A DNA stretch of 25,560 nt, taken from assembly GCA_949450265.1 (NCBI GenBank), contig CASTMW010000011.1, forward strand, positions 1 through 25,560. Direction: 5' to 3'. Origin of the DNA: an uncultured Eggerthellaceae bacterium. GTDB taxonomy: Bacteria; Actinomycetota; Coriobacteriia; Coriobacteriales; Eggerthellaceae. Shown here piece by piece: positions 1-8,592 of the stretch; positions within the stretch are counted from its first letter, which is position 1, and the number at the start of each line of letters is the position of its first letter. Below the pieces are notes generated by a model, which was not told the origin of the DNA, did no database searches, and saw only the letters and a program-made list of their open reading frames with translations. The position numbers and the translations under genes were made by a program.

Positions 1-783
1 GGCAGCAGCAAACCTTCTCACAGCAGCCTCAAGGTCAGGGTTATAGGTAGAAGCCATATATGAGAACGGATGGATCGCCTCGCTTCCCCCGTCTGGAAGG
101 GCAAGCCGATAACATGAGATATTGGTTCCGAAGGCATCTTGTTCCCTATCCTCAGCATCATCAAGGCGCGCCTCGGCAACAGAAGCGCTCCTTTTGCTGA
201 ACAGGGCGCTCCCGAGGTCATACACAGGGGCGAGCTTATAGCTCATATCTCCCCCCATCAGCACTCCCCAGTTCCCATTATTGCGATCTGGATTCTTCAG
301 GAACGCATCCACCACGAACATGTCCCAGAAGCGCTCCTTCACGCCAGGGATCTCTCGCAGAAGCTCCGATGTCTCCAGCGTTGCAAGCACATCGCTCAGA
401 TAGATGGATTCCCCATCTGACGGTGCCGAAGAGAATCCCTCATCCTCGTCAGAGAGCGCATTCTTTATCTCATTGAATTCGAACAAGCGCATGCCGGGAA
501 ACGTGAAATCCTTGCAAGCGCATACGATCTTGCCACCGCGATACCCCAGTTCCGTTACCTGCGCGGGTATCCCAAGGAGCTCATATATGTGCGACCCGAT
601 GTATTCGGAGAGAGGGCTTGAGGTATAGGAAGGCAGATGCTTGCCTTTAAGATCGCGGGTCGTTCTGGGATATTTCGCTATCCACGGTTCGCCATCGATC
701 AGAATGCCCTCTTTTTGGCCCGCACGACCGCCATAGAACAAGCCGCTCTTCCCACATTCACGCAAATCCAAGATAGTGGCCAT
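1..783 (-). CDS. HipA/CtkA-like protein kinase, 3' part cut by window edge
   Basis: An open frame of 261 codons runs from an ATG at 783 off the left edge, so the C-terminus is missing. The start is supported by an AAGGA ribosome site about 7 bases upstream. Residues 33-40 read PWIAKYPR, a likely ATP-binding lysine (K37). Residues 164-171 read NPDRNNGN and 186-191 read PVYDLG. These resemble the catalytic-loop Asp and the metal-binding DLG-type Asp of HipA-fold Ser/Thr kinases, including Helicobacter CtkA. HipA relatives phosphorylate cytosolic targets and often act as toxins, but no HipB-like HTH partner is visible upstream; that side holds a terminator and tRNA-Asp. Codon use (AGA, AGG, ATA common) and lower GC differ from the core genes to the right, suggesting horizontal acquisition. 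Family assignment rests on motifs only; the target and any toxin role are unknown. Confidence 0.7.
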   Translation of the reverse strand, partial: MATILDLRECGKSGLFYGGRAGQKEGILIDGEPWIAKYPRTTRDLKGKHLPSYTSSPLSEYIGSHIYELLGIPAQVTELGYRGGKIVCACKDFTFPGMRLFEFNEIKNALSDEDEGFSSAPSDGESIYLSDVLATLETSELLREIPGVKERFWDMFVVDAFLKNPDRNNGNWGVLMGGDMSYKLAPVYDLGSALFSKRSASVAEARLDDAEDREQDAFGTNISCYRLALPDGGSEAIHPFSYMASTYNPDLEAAVRRFAAA

Positions 784-811
784 AGAGCATTCCTTACACG
801 CAGCTTATATG

Positions 812-839
812 AAAAAGCCCACGATAGGCAACGTGGGCT
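812..839 (-). terminator. Rho-independent terminator after tRNA-Asp
   Basis: On the minus strand an 8-bp perfect stem, AGCCCACG with CGTGGGCT around an 8-base loop, is followed by TTTTC. It lies between the 3' end of tRNA-Asp and the start of the kinase gene, so it should end the tRNA transcript and insulate the kinase gene from the tRNA promoter. Confidence 0.85.
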
Positions 840-850
840 CTCGATTCAAA

Positions 851-927
<77 letters not shown>

Positions 928-963
928 GCATATGCGGTGCCGCGTGTTTAACGCAGCTTGGTA

Positions 964-991
964 ATTATAACAAGAGTGCGTGGCGTGGCAA
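964..991 (-). promoter_or_regulatory. Sigma-70-type promoter for tRNA-Asp
   Basis: On the minus strand TTGCCA (-35, 986-991), a 16-base spacer and a perfect TATAAT (-10, 964-969) with an extended TG element lie 37 bases upstream of the mature tRNA-Asp 5' end. It begins just past the stop codon of the TIGR03936 gene. Confidence 0.85.
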
Positions 992-994
992 CCC

Positions 995-1708
995 TTATTT
1001 TTGCGAAATGCGCACGATGCTGCGAACGGCGGGCAAAGGAGCGCAAGTCGCTTCATGGGCACTCGCATCAGCACGCATATCTCCACCTGCGCCTGCCGCC
1101 TGCTCCTTACCGGAAGAAGCGCCTGCTTCGGTCTTAACCACCATGGCCTCCACCAGAACATCCGGGCGCAAGGATCCGGTTGGCTTCGCCTCCAGCGTGA
1201 ACTCAACCGCGCATCCGTCCTCACATGCGCGGATGTCGCCGACCAAGAAGTCGTCCACCGCAAGCACCTTGCGCTTCTTCTTGCGCACGACCTCCACCTG
1301 CTCTGGCACCACCAGAGCACGCCCGATGGGCCCATCGAACGTCACGCGATACGCGCTCAAAGGGCAGGCAACGGATGCGGCGGGTGCCGTCGGCTCAACA
1401 TAGGCTGCACCATGCGGCATCAGATCGGCCGGACTGACCGCAGCCAATGCCGCCAGCGCCTTCTCGGGCGCCACATAGTCGGTCAGATATAGGTCGAAGA
1501 ACTCATCGATACCGCCGACCCCTACCGGCAGCGCCGCTCCGAACGCGATGCGCATATGCGGTGAGAATCCATTGGTCACGGCGAAGGGGAGCCCAGCCCG
1601 GCGCACCGCGCGCTCGAGCGACCGCGCCACCTCAAGATGCGACAGCAATGCCAACCGGCCGCTCTTCGCATAGCGCACGCGCAAACGGAACAGGCGCGGA
1701 TCAGCCAT
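995..1708 (-). CDS. TIGR03936-family radical SAM-associated protein (DUF2344)
   Basis: A protein of 237 residues. The frame extends further upstream, but the start is set at the ATG at 1708, giving MADPRLFRLRVRYAKSGRL. That N-terminus, with the following SHLEVARSLERAVRRAGLP and the SPHMRIAFG segment, is characteristic of the TIGR03936/DUF2344 family. In many bacteria this domain is fused to, or encoded beside, a TIGR03960 radical SAM protein. Here it is a separate gene whose start overlaps the TIGR03960 stop by 8 bases (ATGGCTGA), so translation is probably coupled and the two products probably work together. The biochemical function is not established. The last roughly 40 residues are Ala/Gly-rich and look like a low-complexity tail. 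It is the last gene of the long minus-strand operon. No U-rich terminator is obvious before tRNA-Asp. Confidence 0.88.
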   Translation of the reverse strand: MADPRLFRLRVRYAKSGRLALLSHLEVARSLERAVRRAGLPFAVTNGFSPHMRIAFGAALPVGVGGIDEFFDLYLTDYVAPEKALAALAAVSPADLMPHGAAYVEPTAPAASVACPLSAYRVTFDGPIGRALVVPEQVEVVRKKKRKVLAVDDFLVGDIRACEDGCAVEFTLEAKPTGSLRPDVLVEAMVVKTEAGASSGKEQAAGAGGDMRADASAHEATCAPLPAVRSIVRISQK

Positions 1709-3602
1709 GGCGCTCCCTCCCACCTTCCGGCATCGACCGAGGCGCTGCAAGCTGGTTGCGCGTACCGGTCTGCATGCACACCCCGCAGACCGTGCACGCA
1801 TCGAACGTGCAGTCCTGGGTCGTCAGGCCCTCCTGCGCGCGCTGGCGCTCTTCGGCCAGGAACTCCTGCGTCACTCCCGCAGAGATATGCGCCCACGGCA
1901 TCACATAGTCCGTGTCGTAGGTCGCCTCGGCGATGGTCTCCGGCACGAGCCCCACCTTATCCGCCGCCGTGCGCCACGCCTCTTCGTTGAACAGCTCGGT
2001 CCACGCATCGAAGCGCGCACCTGCCTCCCAGGCCGCCTGCACCAAATCGGCGCACGCGCGCCCACCACGGCTCATCACCGCCTCTACGAAGCTGGTCTGC
2101 GGATCATGATAGCTCACCCGCACCGCCCGATACTTCACGGACCGCTTCAACAGCCCCACGCGTCGCAGCGCCTCTTCACGGCTGATCTGCCCGTCCCATT
2201 GGAACGGCGTTTGTGCCTTCGGCACGAACAGGGCCACGCTCACGGTCATGGCAAGGCTACCCCGCTGATCGGGCGGCGTGGCCGCCTTCATGCGATCGTA
2301 GGCTCGCTGCGCAAGGCTCGCGATGCCCTTCACGTCGTCATCGGTCTCGCCCGGTAAGCCCACCATGAAGTACAGCTTCACGCGCCGCCATCCGGCCGCC
2401 ATAGCTGCATCGATAGCACAGAACAGGTCCTCTTCGCTGACGTTCTTGTTGATGATGTCGCGCAAACGCTGCGTGCCCGCCTCTGGCGCGAAGGTAAGGC
2501 CGCCCTTCTTCTGGCCCGCCACCAGCTCCGCCATCTGCACGCCGAACGAATCGAGGCGCTGGCTGGGCACCGACACGCGCACGCCGCGCCCGGCGCACGC
2601 CCGGTTCAAGCGCGTCAGGATCTCTTCGATCTGAGAATGGTCCGTAGTGGAAAGCGATGTCAGCGACACCTCGTCGTAGCCTGTCTCATCAAGACCGCGC
2701 AGCACCGCCGATACGATGTTGTCCACGCTGCGCTCGCGCACCGGACGATACATCATGCCCGCCTGGCAGAACCGGCACCCGCGCGCGCAGCCGCGCAGCA
2801 CTTCCACGTTCAACCGATCGTGCACCGCCTCGGCGAAGGGCACCACGCAAGGCTCCCACGCATCCGATTCCGCGAAGCCCTCGAAGACGCGCCGCACGAT
2901 GACCGGCGGCACACCTTCTTCCAAGGGCACCACCCAGCTGCTCTGACGCTGGGCCTCGTCGGCATCGAGCACTCGATAGAGCGACAGCACGTACGTGCTC
3001 TGCACCTGCGCGAGACGCCGCAGGATCTGCTGACGGCTCTCTCCTGCCGCCCGACCGGCCCACACGGCAGCCACAAGCTCGGGCACGGATTCTTCGCCCT
3101 CGCCCACCGATATGGCATCGAAGAACGGTGCGTACGGCTCGGGGTTCATCGCACACGGACCGCCCCCGATCACGATGGGATCATCGACCGCACGGTCGGC
3201 GGCGCGCAGCGGGATCTGCGCCAGGTCCAGCAGTTCCAGCACGTTCGTGGCCGCCAGCTCGTGCGGCAGCGTGATGCCCACCACGTCGAACTCGCGCAAA
3301 GGCGCGCAGCTCTCCAAACTGAACGCTGGCACACCCGCATCGCGCATAGCATCGGCCATATCGGGCGCAGGCAGAAACGCGCGCTCGGCTGCCACACCTT
3401 CCATGGCAGCCACCGCATTCACCAAGATGCGCACCGCCTGGTTCGGCTGACCAAGCTCGTAAGTATCGGGATAGGCCATGCAGAAGGAGAAATCCGCATC
3501 CGTCGTTCGCGTTGCGCCCCATTCGCTGCCCAGATAACGCGAAGGCCGCTCGGCCCGTCGGGCAAGCCGCTGCACCTGCGGCCACAGGTCTGTCTGGATC
3601 AT
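1701..3602 (-). CDS. TIGR03960-family B12-binding-domain radical SAM protein
   Basis: A protein of 633 residues. The N-terminal part, roughly residues 35-240, resembles the cobalamin-binding-like region of this family (FSFCMAYPDTYELG, then VIGGGPCAMNPEPYAPFFD at 143-161). The radical SAM core begins near residue 262. C272, C276 and C279 in LRGCARGCRFCQAG give the CxxxCxxC motif that holds the [4Fe-4S] cluster and SAM. Toward the C-terminus CTFDACTVCGVC is a further cysteine cluster that could bind metal or Fe-S. The start ATG directly follows the TAG stop of the DUF697 gene (TAGATG), and the stop overlaps the start of the TIGR03936 gene. It is presumed to be a cytosolic SAM-dependent enzyme; substrate unknown. 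Family-level identity is firm, function is not. Its place at the end of the rod-shape operon is notable. Confidence 0.92.
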   Translation of the reverse strand: MIQTDLWPQVQRLARRAERPSRYLGSEWGATRTTDADFSFCMAYPDTYELGQPNQAVRILVNAVAAMEGVAAERAFLPAPDMADAMRDAGVPAFSLESCAPLREFDVVGITLPHELAATNVLELLDLAQIPLRAADRAVDDPIVIGGGPCAMNPEPYAPFFDAISVGEGEESVPELVAAVWAGRAAGESRQQILRRLAQVQSTYVLSLYRVLDADEAQRQSSWVVPLEEGVPPVIVRRVFEGFAESDAWEPCVVPFAEAVHDRLNVEVLRGCARGCRFCQAGMMYRPVRERSVDNIVSAVLRGLDETGYDEVSLTSLSTTDHSQIEEILTRLNRACAGRGVRVSVPSQRLDSFGVQMAELVAGQKKGGLTFAPEAGTQRLRDIINKNVSEEDLFCAIDAAMAAGWRRVKLYFMVGLPGETDDDVKGIASLAQRAYDRMKAATPPDQRGSLAMTVSVALFVPKAQTPFQWDGQISREEALRRVGLLKRSVKYRAVRVSYHDPQTSFVEAVMSRGGRACADLVQAAWEAGARFDAWTELFNEEAWRTAADKVGLVPETIAEATYDTDYVMPWAHISAGVTQEFLAEERQRAQEGLTTQDCTFDACTVCGVCMQTGTRNQLAAPRSMPEGGRERHG

Positions 3603-4652
3603 CTAGCCCCGCTTAGGACGCAACAGGCCCACAGCGCCGCGCGCCGCTCCCTTGGCAGCCTTGATCGCGCGCTGGCCCAAAGGCGTTGCGCCCGCGCGAT
3701 GGGCAGCATCGGCCGCCTCAGCGGCTGCCGTCTTCGCCACGTTCGCCAAGCCCGCTGCGCTGCCGCCAGCCTCGAAGTACTCGATGGCTGCGCGCCCGAC
3801 CGCCTCGGTGGCTGCGAAGCCGATGCCGCCACTGATGACCAGCCCGGCCACCGGCACCGCCTTCACCAGGCTGCGCGCCACCATGCGACACAGAAACGCG
3901 TTGCCGATCAGCGCCACCAGCTCAGGGATGCGCTCCTTGTCGAGCGGCTGGCCGTACGCGGTGGCTATCTGCATGAGCATCTTCGCTTGATTGAGCGTCA
4001 TGATGGGCATGTCCGCACCGGGAATGATGGGCAACAGCCCGATGCCCGCATTCTGGAGCGCCGTGCTGTTGATGGCATCCATCGCCAGCGGCCGTCGCAC
4101 GAACGGGAACGCATGCGCAAGGGCAAGGCGCTTCTCGGGGGCCGCCGCAACAGCCCAACTGCCCATGCGCTCGTTCAGCAGGCTCTTCGCCTGCTCCGTC
4201 AGAGCGATCGGCTCGGCCGCAGGCAGCGCGGGCGCCTTCGCACGCGGGAACGCGCCCGGCGTGCGCACCGGAGCGATCACATCGCCATCGGGAATGGGGA
4301 ATCCCGACGCATCCGCATGCTCGCGCACCGCATCGGGCGAGGTCGTTGCCACCATGACCGGCACGCCTGCCGCACGGATATCCGCCGCCGCACGCCCAAC
4401 GCCCGCATCCGATCCGGCAACGATCACCGCCAGGTCGTCCTCGGAGCGCGGCTGCACGCCATTGTCCATATACGAGAGGGAAACGCGCGCATTGGTGCCT
4501 TCAGGAGACGCGAAGGCCCCGCGCACCTGAGCGATGCAATCGGCAGCTGCGGTGTCATCGATCCATACCGAGACCGACACCGGTTCGTTCGCCTTATCAG
4601 TCGCATCTGTAGCGGCCTTCAGCACTGCCGGGATATCGACGGGCAGAGCCAT
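3603..4652 (-). CDS. DUF697-domain protein
   Basis: A protein of 349 residues starting at the ATG at 4652, preceded by GGAAGAGGGTG. Residues 1-130 contain a possible alpha/beta region (SVSVWIDD, DLAVIVAGSD, VPVMVATTS). From about residue 208 the sequence LLPIIPGADMPIMTLNQAKM and the following IATAYGQPLDKERIPELVALIG match the DUF697 domain found in YcjF-like and GTPase-associated membrane proteins. Hydrophobic segments at FLCRMVARSLVKAVPVAGLV and ISGGIGFAATEAVG suggest membrane association. The Ala-rich C-terminus ends in a basic tail. It lies 4 bases after rodA and abuts the radical SAM gene, so it is part of the elongasome operon transcript. No GTPase motifs are visible, so it is the DUF697 part alone. 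Function unknown; a role in envelope or rod-complex biology is an inference from position. Confidence 0.8.
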   Translation of the reverse strand: MALPVDIPAVLKAATDATDKANEPVSVSVWIDDTAAADCIAQVRGAFASPEGTNARVSLSYMDNGVQPRSEDDLAVIVAGSDAGVGRAAADIRAAGVPVMVATTSPDAVREHADASGFPIPDGDVIAPVRTPGAFPRAKAPALPAAEPIALTEQAKSLLNERMGSWAVAAAPEKRLALAHAFPFVRRPLAMDAINSTALQNAGIGLLPIIPGADMPIMTLNQAKMLMQIATAYGQPLDKERIPELVALIGNAFLCRMVARSLVKAVPVAGLVISGGIGFAATEAVGRAAIEYFEAGGSAAGLANVAKTAAAEAADAAHRAGATPLGQRAIKAAKGAARGAVGLLRPKRG

Positions 4653-4656
4653 GGGA

Positions 4657-5907
4657 TCACCCTCTTCCTAACCTCGACTCGTGACAGTACACCGATCCGA
4701 TCAGCCCCAGCATGATGAAATTGACCACCATGAACGAAGAGCCGTAGCTGACGAACGGCAACGGGATGCCCGTGATGGGCATCAGACCACAGCACATGCC
4801 GATGTTCTCAAGGATCTGGAACAGCCACATGCCCACGATCGCGCACACGACGAGCATCCCGAACAGATTACCGCAATTCCGCGCGATGCGCAGGCACACG
4901 AACACCAACACGGCATAGAGCGTTACCAAACCGAGAACGCCCATGAAGCCCAACTCTTCGGCCAGTACGCAGAAGATGAAGTCGGTGGGCGCCTCGGGCA
5001 GAAAGCCCAGCGAAGACTGCGTGGAACTGCCCAGGCCCTTCCCGAACAGCCCGCCCGACCCAATAGCGATCATGGCCTGCTGGAGGTTGTATCCCTCGGC
5101 GGAATAATCTGCCGATCCCTGGTTCATGAACACGAACAGGCGATTGCGCTGGTAGTTCTTCAGCAGGCGATATTCGGTGGTGCCGTCCTCGGTGGTGTAC
5201 TTCAGCAGTTCGTCCACGAAGAACACGGCCACGATGACCGCCACCAGCAGCACGACGGACCACACCAGGTACTTCACACGCGCGCCGCCCATGACCAGCA
5301 CCGTGGCGGATATGAACAGATACACCAGCCCCGTTCCCAGGTCCGGCTGCGTCATGATGCAAATGAAAGGGATCAGCAGCAGCCCTACCACCTTGCAATA
5401 TTCGCGTAACTCGCCCAGCTGCCCGTTGTAGCGCGACACGAGGCTGGCCGCGAACAGCACCACAGTCACCTTGGCGAACTCGCCGGGCTGCACCTGCATG
5501 CCGATGTTGATCCACGAGGTGGCGCCCATAGTGGTGACGCCGATGACCGGCAGATGGGGCGACAGGATGAGGACCACCGTGATGATGAGCAGCGGCTTGG
5601 TGGCACCTGCCAGCTTGCGGTAGTCGAAGGCCCACACAAGCGCCATCAGGATGAGGCCCACGCACACGCCACCGGCCTGACGGGTGAAGTTGTAGCGAGC
5701 ATCGCCCTGCACGGCCGACCAGCAGATCACCAGCCCATAGACCACCAGTGCACCCGCGACTGCCAGAAACGGCCAGCTGATGATGCCCGCAAGCGGCAAA
5801 CCGCCGATCGTCGTGCGCTTCGCGGCCGCATGGCTGCCCGAGCGCCTTTGGCGGCGTGGCGCGGATGTGCTGGACGGATCCAGCGTGTCGATCTGAGGGA
5901 GCGGCAT
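4657..5907 (-). CDS. rodA: Rod-shape SEDS peptidoglycan glycosyltransferase RodA
   Basis: A protein of 416 residues with about ten membrane segments. RodA polymerises lipid II into glycan strands during elongation, in complex with PBP2. SEDS hallmarks are present: GATSWINIG (128-136) followed by PGEF, QPDLGTG (187-193), PEAPTDFIF (304-312, with the conserved Asp) and PLPFVSYGSS (382-391). A cytoplasmic N-terminal extension of about 40 residues, rich in Arg and Ser, precedes the first helix. The frame is open further upstream, but the ATG at 5907 (MPLPQIDTLD) is chosen because it overlaps the PBP2 stop codon by one base (TGATG), the usual coupled arrangement. FtsW is the main alternative in this family; the neighbours mreBCD and PBP2 favour RodA. 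Confidence 0.95.
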   Translation of the reverse strand: MPLPQIDTLDPSSTSAPRRQRRSGSHAAAKRTTIGGLPLAGIISWPFLAVAGALVVYGLVICWSAVQGDARYNFTRQAGGVCVGLILMALVWAFDYRKLAGATKPLLIITVVLILSPHLPVIGVTTMGATSWINIGMQVQPGEFAKVTVVLFAASLVSRYNGQLGELREYCKVVGLLLIPFICIMTQPDLGTGLVYLFISATVLVMGGARVKYLVWSVVLLVAVIVAVFFVDELLKYTTEDGTTEYRLLKNYQRNRLFVFMNQGSADYSAEGYNLQQAMIAIGSGGLFGKGLGSSTQSSLGFLPEAPTDFIFCVLAEELGFMGVLGLVTLYAVLVFVCLRIARNCGNLFGMLVVCAIVGMWLFQILENIGMCCGLMPITGIPLPFVSYGSSFMVVNFIMLGLIGSVYCHESRLGRG

Positions 5908-8036
5908 CAGTCCTGCCTCCCTTCGCCCGCCGAGAAGTCGGTGACATACGATTTGCCGGACGACCCGGCTACGCGGGCCACTTCCCCTGTCTGCTCGCCT
6001 TCGGCCTGCATCACCGCACCCATCACCTGGGCGGTCACCTGCGCGGCCGTCTTGCTGCCGCTGCCGCCCTGTTCGAGCACGCAAGCTACCACGTACTTCG
6101 GATCGTCATAGGGCGCATAGGCCACGAACCACGCGTCGTCGGCGCGATCGGTGTGCTCAGCGGTGCCCGACTTGCCCGCTGCTTGCACGCCCTGTTCCAA
6201 GAACCATTCGTCCACTTCCGTATGCGCGGTAATCATGTTGCGCAGCGCATTGCGCACATAGTCCAGATCGGAGCGGTTCACCTCGGGTTCGGCCAGCACC
6301 TCGGCCTGGTGCTCGAGCACCACATCCCCCGAAGCGTTGCGCACCTCCTTCAGCAGGTGCGGCTTCATCATGGTTCCCGTGGCGATGCCGCAGTACCCGC
6401 ACGCCACCTGCAACGGCGTCACCAGGATGTCGCCCTGGCCGATGATCATGTTCGTGTAATCACCGCCGCGCCACGTGGCCTCGGAGGGCACGTTGCGCCA
6501 GTGCTCAGCCTTCCATTCCGGCGTGGGCACGCGCCCGGCCGATTCGTTCTTCAGGTCGACCCCTGTGACCTTGCCGAAGTTGTACTGCTCCACATATTCC
6601 TGCAGCGCGGTGTCGGATATCTCGCCAGTACCTTCGGGCCCATGGTCGAAGAACGCCTTCGCGATCTCGTAGAAGACGGTGTCGCACGAGTTCACGATGC
6701 CGCCATGCAGATCCAGTGTCCCGTGGCCCGCGTGCTCCCAGCAGAACTGTGCGGAACCGGTGTTGAAGCCGTCCCAGCTGCCGGTGCACGTCCACGTGCT
6801 GCTCTGGGTGGCATACCCATACTGCAAGGCCGCCATGGACGTGAACGCCTTGAAGGTGGAAGCGGCCGCGTACTGGCCGTTCACCGCCCGGTTCAGCATG
6901 GGCGCATGCGATTCCTCGGTGTTGTACAGATCCCAGATGTCCTGCGGGATGCCATTAGTGAAGTTCGTGGGATCGAACGTGGGATAGCTTGCCATGGCCA
7001 GCACCGATCCGTCGCGCACATCCATGGCCACCACCGCGCCCGACACGCCCTTGCCGCTGCCGATATCGCCATCGGGCGCGATCATGCGCGCCAGCGCTCG
7101 GTCGGCGGCGTATTGCACCGCCGCGTCGATGGTCAGATGGATGTCGGAGCCTTTGGCAGGTTCGGTCTCGCTGGTCACGCTGACCACGTTGCCCGAGGCA
7201 TCCACCATCACCTGGCGCTCGCCCTTCTCGCCCGACAGGACGCTATCGTAGAACGATTCCACACCGCTCTTGCCCAGCATGTCGGTCGAGTCGATGTCGC
7301 TACCTTCCACGGTGACGGCAAGCTCGTCCTCGGTGGGCGATCCGGTGTACCCCAACAGATGCGCGCCCAAGGCCCCGTACGGATAGGTGCGCACGGTACG
7401 CGTCTCCACGCTGACGCCCGGAAAGGCATCGGCGTGTTCCGAGATGAAGGCCACGTCGCGCAGGCGCACATCGCTTGCCACCACACGACGGTTCTGCGCG
7501 CCCGAAGAGGTATCGGCCAAACGCTGGCGCACCACACCCACCGGGATGCCCAGCACCGAGGACAAGCGGCGCACCACGTTGTAGTTGTCCGCCACCTCTT
7601 GTTCGGCCAACACCGTTTGGCTGGCACGGTTGGTCACCAACACGTTGCCCTTCCGGTCGAAGATGGACCCGCGCGGCGCTGGCGTGCGCACCGTCGTGTA
7701 GAGGTTCTTCTCCGCTTCATCGGAATACTGGCTTGCATTCATCACCTGCATGGACCACAGCTTGATCCCCAAGATGGCGAAGATGCCTGCCGCCAGCGCA
7801 CCCAGTGCGCCGAAGCGCTTCAACAGGCCATCCGCTGGCTTGGCGGCGGCAGAGCGACCGGATCCGACGCGTATCTCGCCGTCTTCCTCGGCCCCAACGC
7901 CCACCGTGTCCAGCAGTGCTGGATCGCTGGCATCGGCATGCTGGTCGCGATGACGTGCGAGCAGCACGAGCACCACGGCAACGATGCCCACCGCGATGAG
8001 CGCGGCTATGATCCCCGCTACAACAGCAACGAACAC
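5907..8036 (-). CDS. mrdA: Penicillin-binding protein 2, elongation transpeptidase
   Basis: A class B penicillin-binding protein of 709 residues that cross-links peptidoglycan with RodA. S393-T-F-K396 is the acylation site, S450-C-D452 takes the place of SxN, and K622-S-G-T is the KTG-type motif. The pedestal and dimerisation region runs from about 115 to 300 (APRGSIFDRKGNVL at 120-133). The start is a GTG at 8036: an in-frame stop lies 18 bases upstream, and GGAG sits about 8 bases before it. There are two hydrophobic segments, 1-27 and about 74-95, separated by a hydrophilic acidic linker. This is one more than the single anchor usual for the family, and would place the N-terminus outside. 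It follows mreD by 49 bases and overlaps rodA by one base. Confidence 0.95.
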   Translation of the reverse strand: MFVAVVAGIIAALIAVGIVAVVLVLLARHRDQHADASDPALLDTVGVGAEEDGEIRVGSGRSAAAKPADGLLKRFGALGALAAGIFAILGIKLWSMQVMNASQYSDEAEKNLYTTVRTPAPRGSIFDRKGNVLVTNRASQTVLAEQEVADNYNVVRRLSSVLGIPVGVVRQRLADTSSGAQNRRVVASDVRLRDVAFISEHADAFPGVSVETRTVRTYPYGALGAHLLGYTGSPTEDELAVTVEGSDIDSTDMLGKSGVESFYDSVLSGEKGERQVMVDASGNVVSVTSETEPAKGSDIHLTIDAAVQYAADRALARMIAPDGDIGSGKGVSGAVVAMDVRDGSVLAMASYPTFDPTNFTNGIPQDIWDLYNTEESHAPMLNRAVNGQYAAASTFKAFTSMAALQYGYATQSSTWTCTGSWDGFNTGSAQFCWEHAGHGTLDLHGGIVNSCDTVFYEIAKAFFDHGPEGTGEISDTALQEYVEQYNFGKVTGVDLKNESAGRVPTPEWKAEHWRNVPSEATWRGGDYTNMIIGQGDILVTPLQVACGYCGIATGTMMKPHLLKEVRNASGDVVLEHQAEVLAEPEVNRSDLDYVRNALRNMITAHTEVDEWFLEQGVQAAGKSGTAEHTDRADDAWFVAYAPYDDPKYVVACVLEQGGSGSKTAAQVTAQVMGAVMQAEGEQTGEVARVAGSSGKSYVTDFSAGEGRQD

Positions 8037-8085
8037 GCTGCATGCTCCATATCATCCTCCGCGACGGATGCTCCGCGCGGTCACG

Positions 8086-8592
8086 TCATTCCATCTTCAG
8101 CGGGGCGCCATCCAGCGCACCCAGGCGCGCGAGCAACGGGAACATGACCAAGGCCAGCACGGCATCGTAGAGTCCGCACGGCAGCACCCTGCCAACCAGA
8201 GCCTCGGTGACGCTCACGTCCATTCCGCACGCGATCACCAGTATGCCGTAAATCACGTTGCCAAGGAGCGTTCCGGCCACAATCAGCACAATAGGAATAA
8301 AAAGGGTGTCGTTGTTCAGCATCATCAGCAGGCGGCTGCACACGAAGGAGAGCACCACGCAAACGAGCGCCATCGCGCCGACGGGGCCGTTGCCCATCAG
8401 GTCATAGAGCAGCCCCAGCACGAAGGGAGCCACGATGCCCCCGGTTGGGCGCGCAACGGCATTGGCGATGACAAATGCCAAGATGAAGTTCGGCATGGCA
8501 GCGCCGATGACCATGAACGGCGCCAAAATGGCCTGCAACAGCACGGCCACCACTGCCCCGACAACGGTCACGATGAGCCCCGGGCGCGCCAT
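8086..8592 (-). CDS. mreD: Rod-shape-determining membrane protein MreD
   Basis: A 168-residue, strongly hydrophobic protein with five or six membrane segments, the typical size and shape for MreD. It belongs to the elongasome and links MreC to the membrane complex. Supporting segments are APFVLGLLYDLMGNGPVGAM in the middle and a final hydrophobic stretch near LVMFPLLARLG. The ATG at 8592 overlaps the mreC stop by one base (TGATG). MreD is poorly conserved in sequence, so the name rests mainly on hydrophobicity, length and its place between mreC and the PBP2 gene. Confidence 0.9.
   Translation of the reverse strand: MARPGLIVTVVGAVVAVLLQAILAPFMVIGAAMPNFILAFVIANAVARPTGGIVAPFVLGLLYDLMGNGPVGAMALVCVVLSFVCSRLLMMLNNDTLFIPIVLIVAGTLLGNVIYGILVIACGMDVSVTEALVGRVLPCGLYDAVLALVMFPLLARLGALDGAPLKME

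Noticed and set aside
2637..4715. A 692-codon plus-strand open frame opposite the radical SAM and DUF697 genes
   Set aside because: It is an antisense shadow of GC-rich minus-strand genes. It is His/Arg-rich, low in hydrophobic order and without recognisable domains.
5856..8147. A 763-codon plus-strand open frame opposite the PBP2 gene
   Set aside because: The minus strand carries a complete PBP2 with all active-site motifs; the plus frame has the biased composition expected of an antisense shadow.
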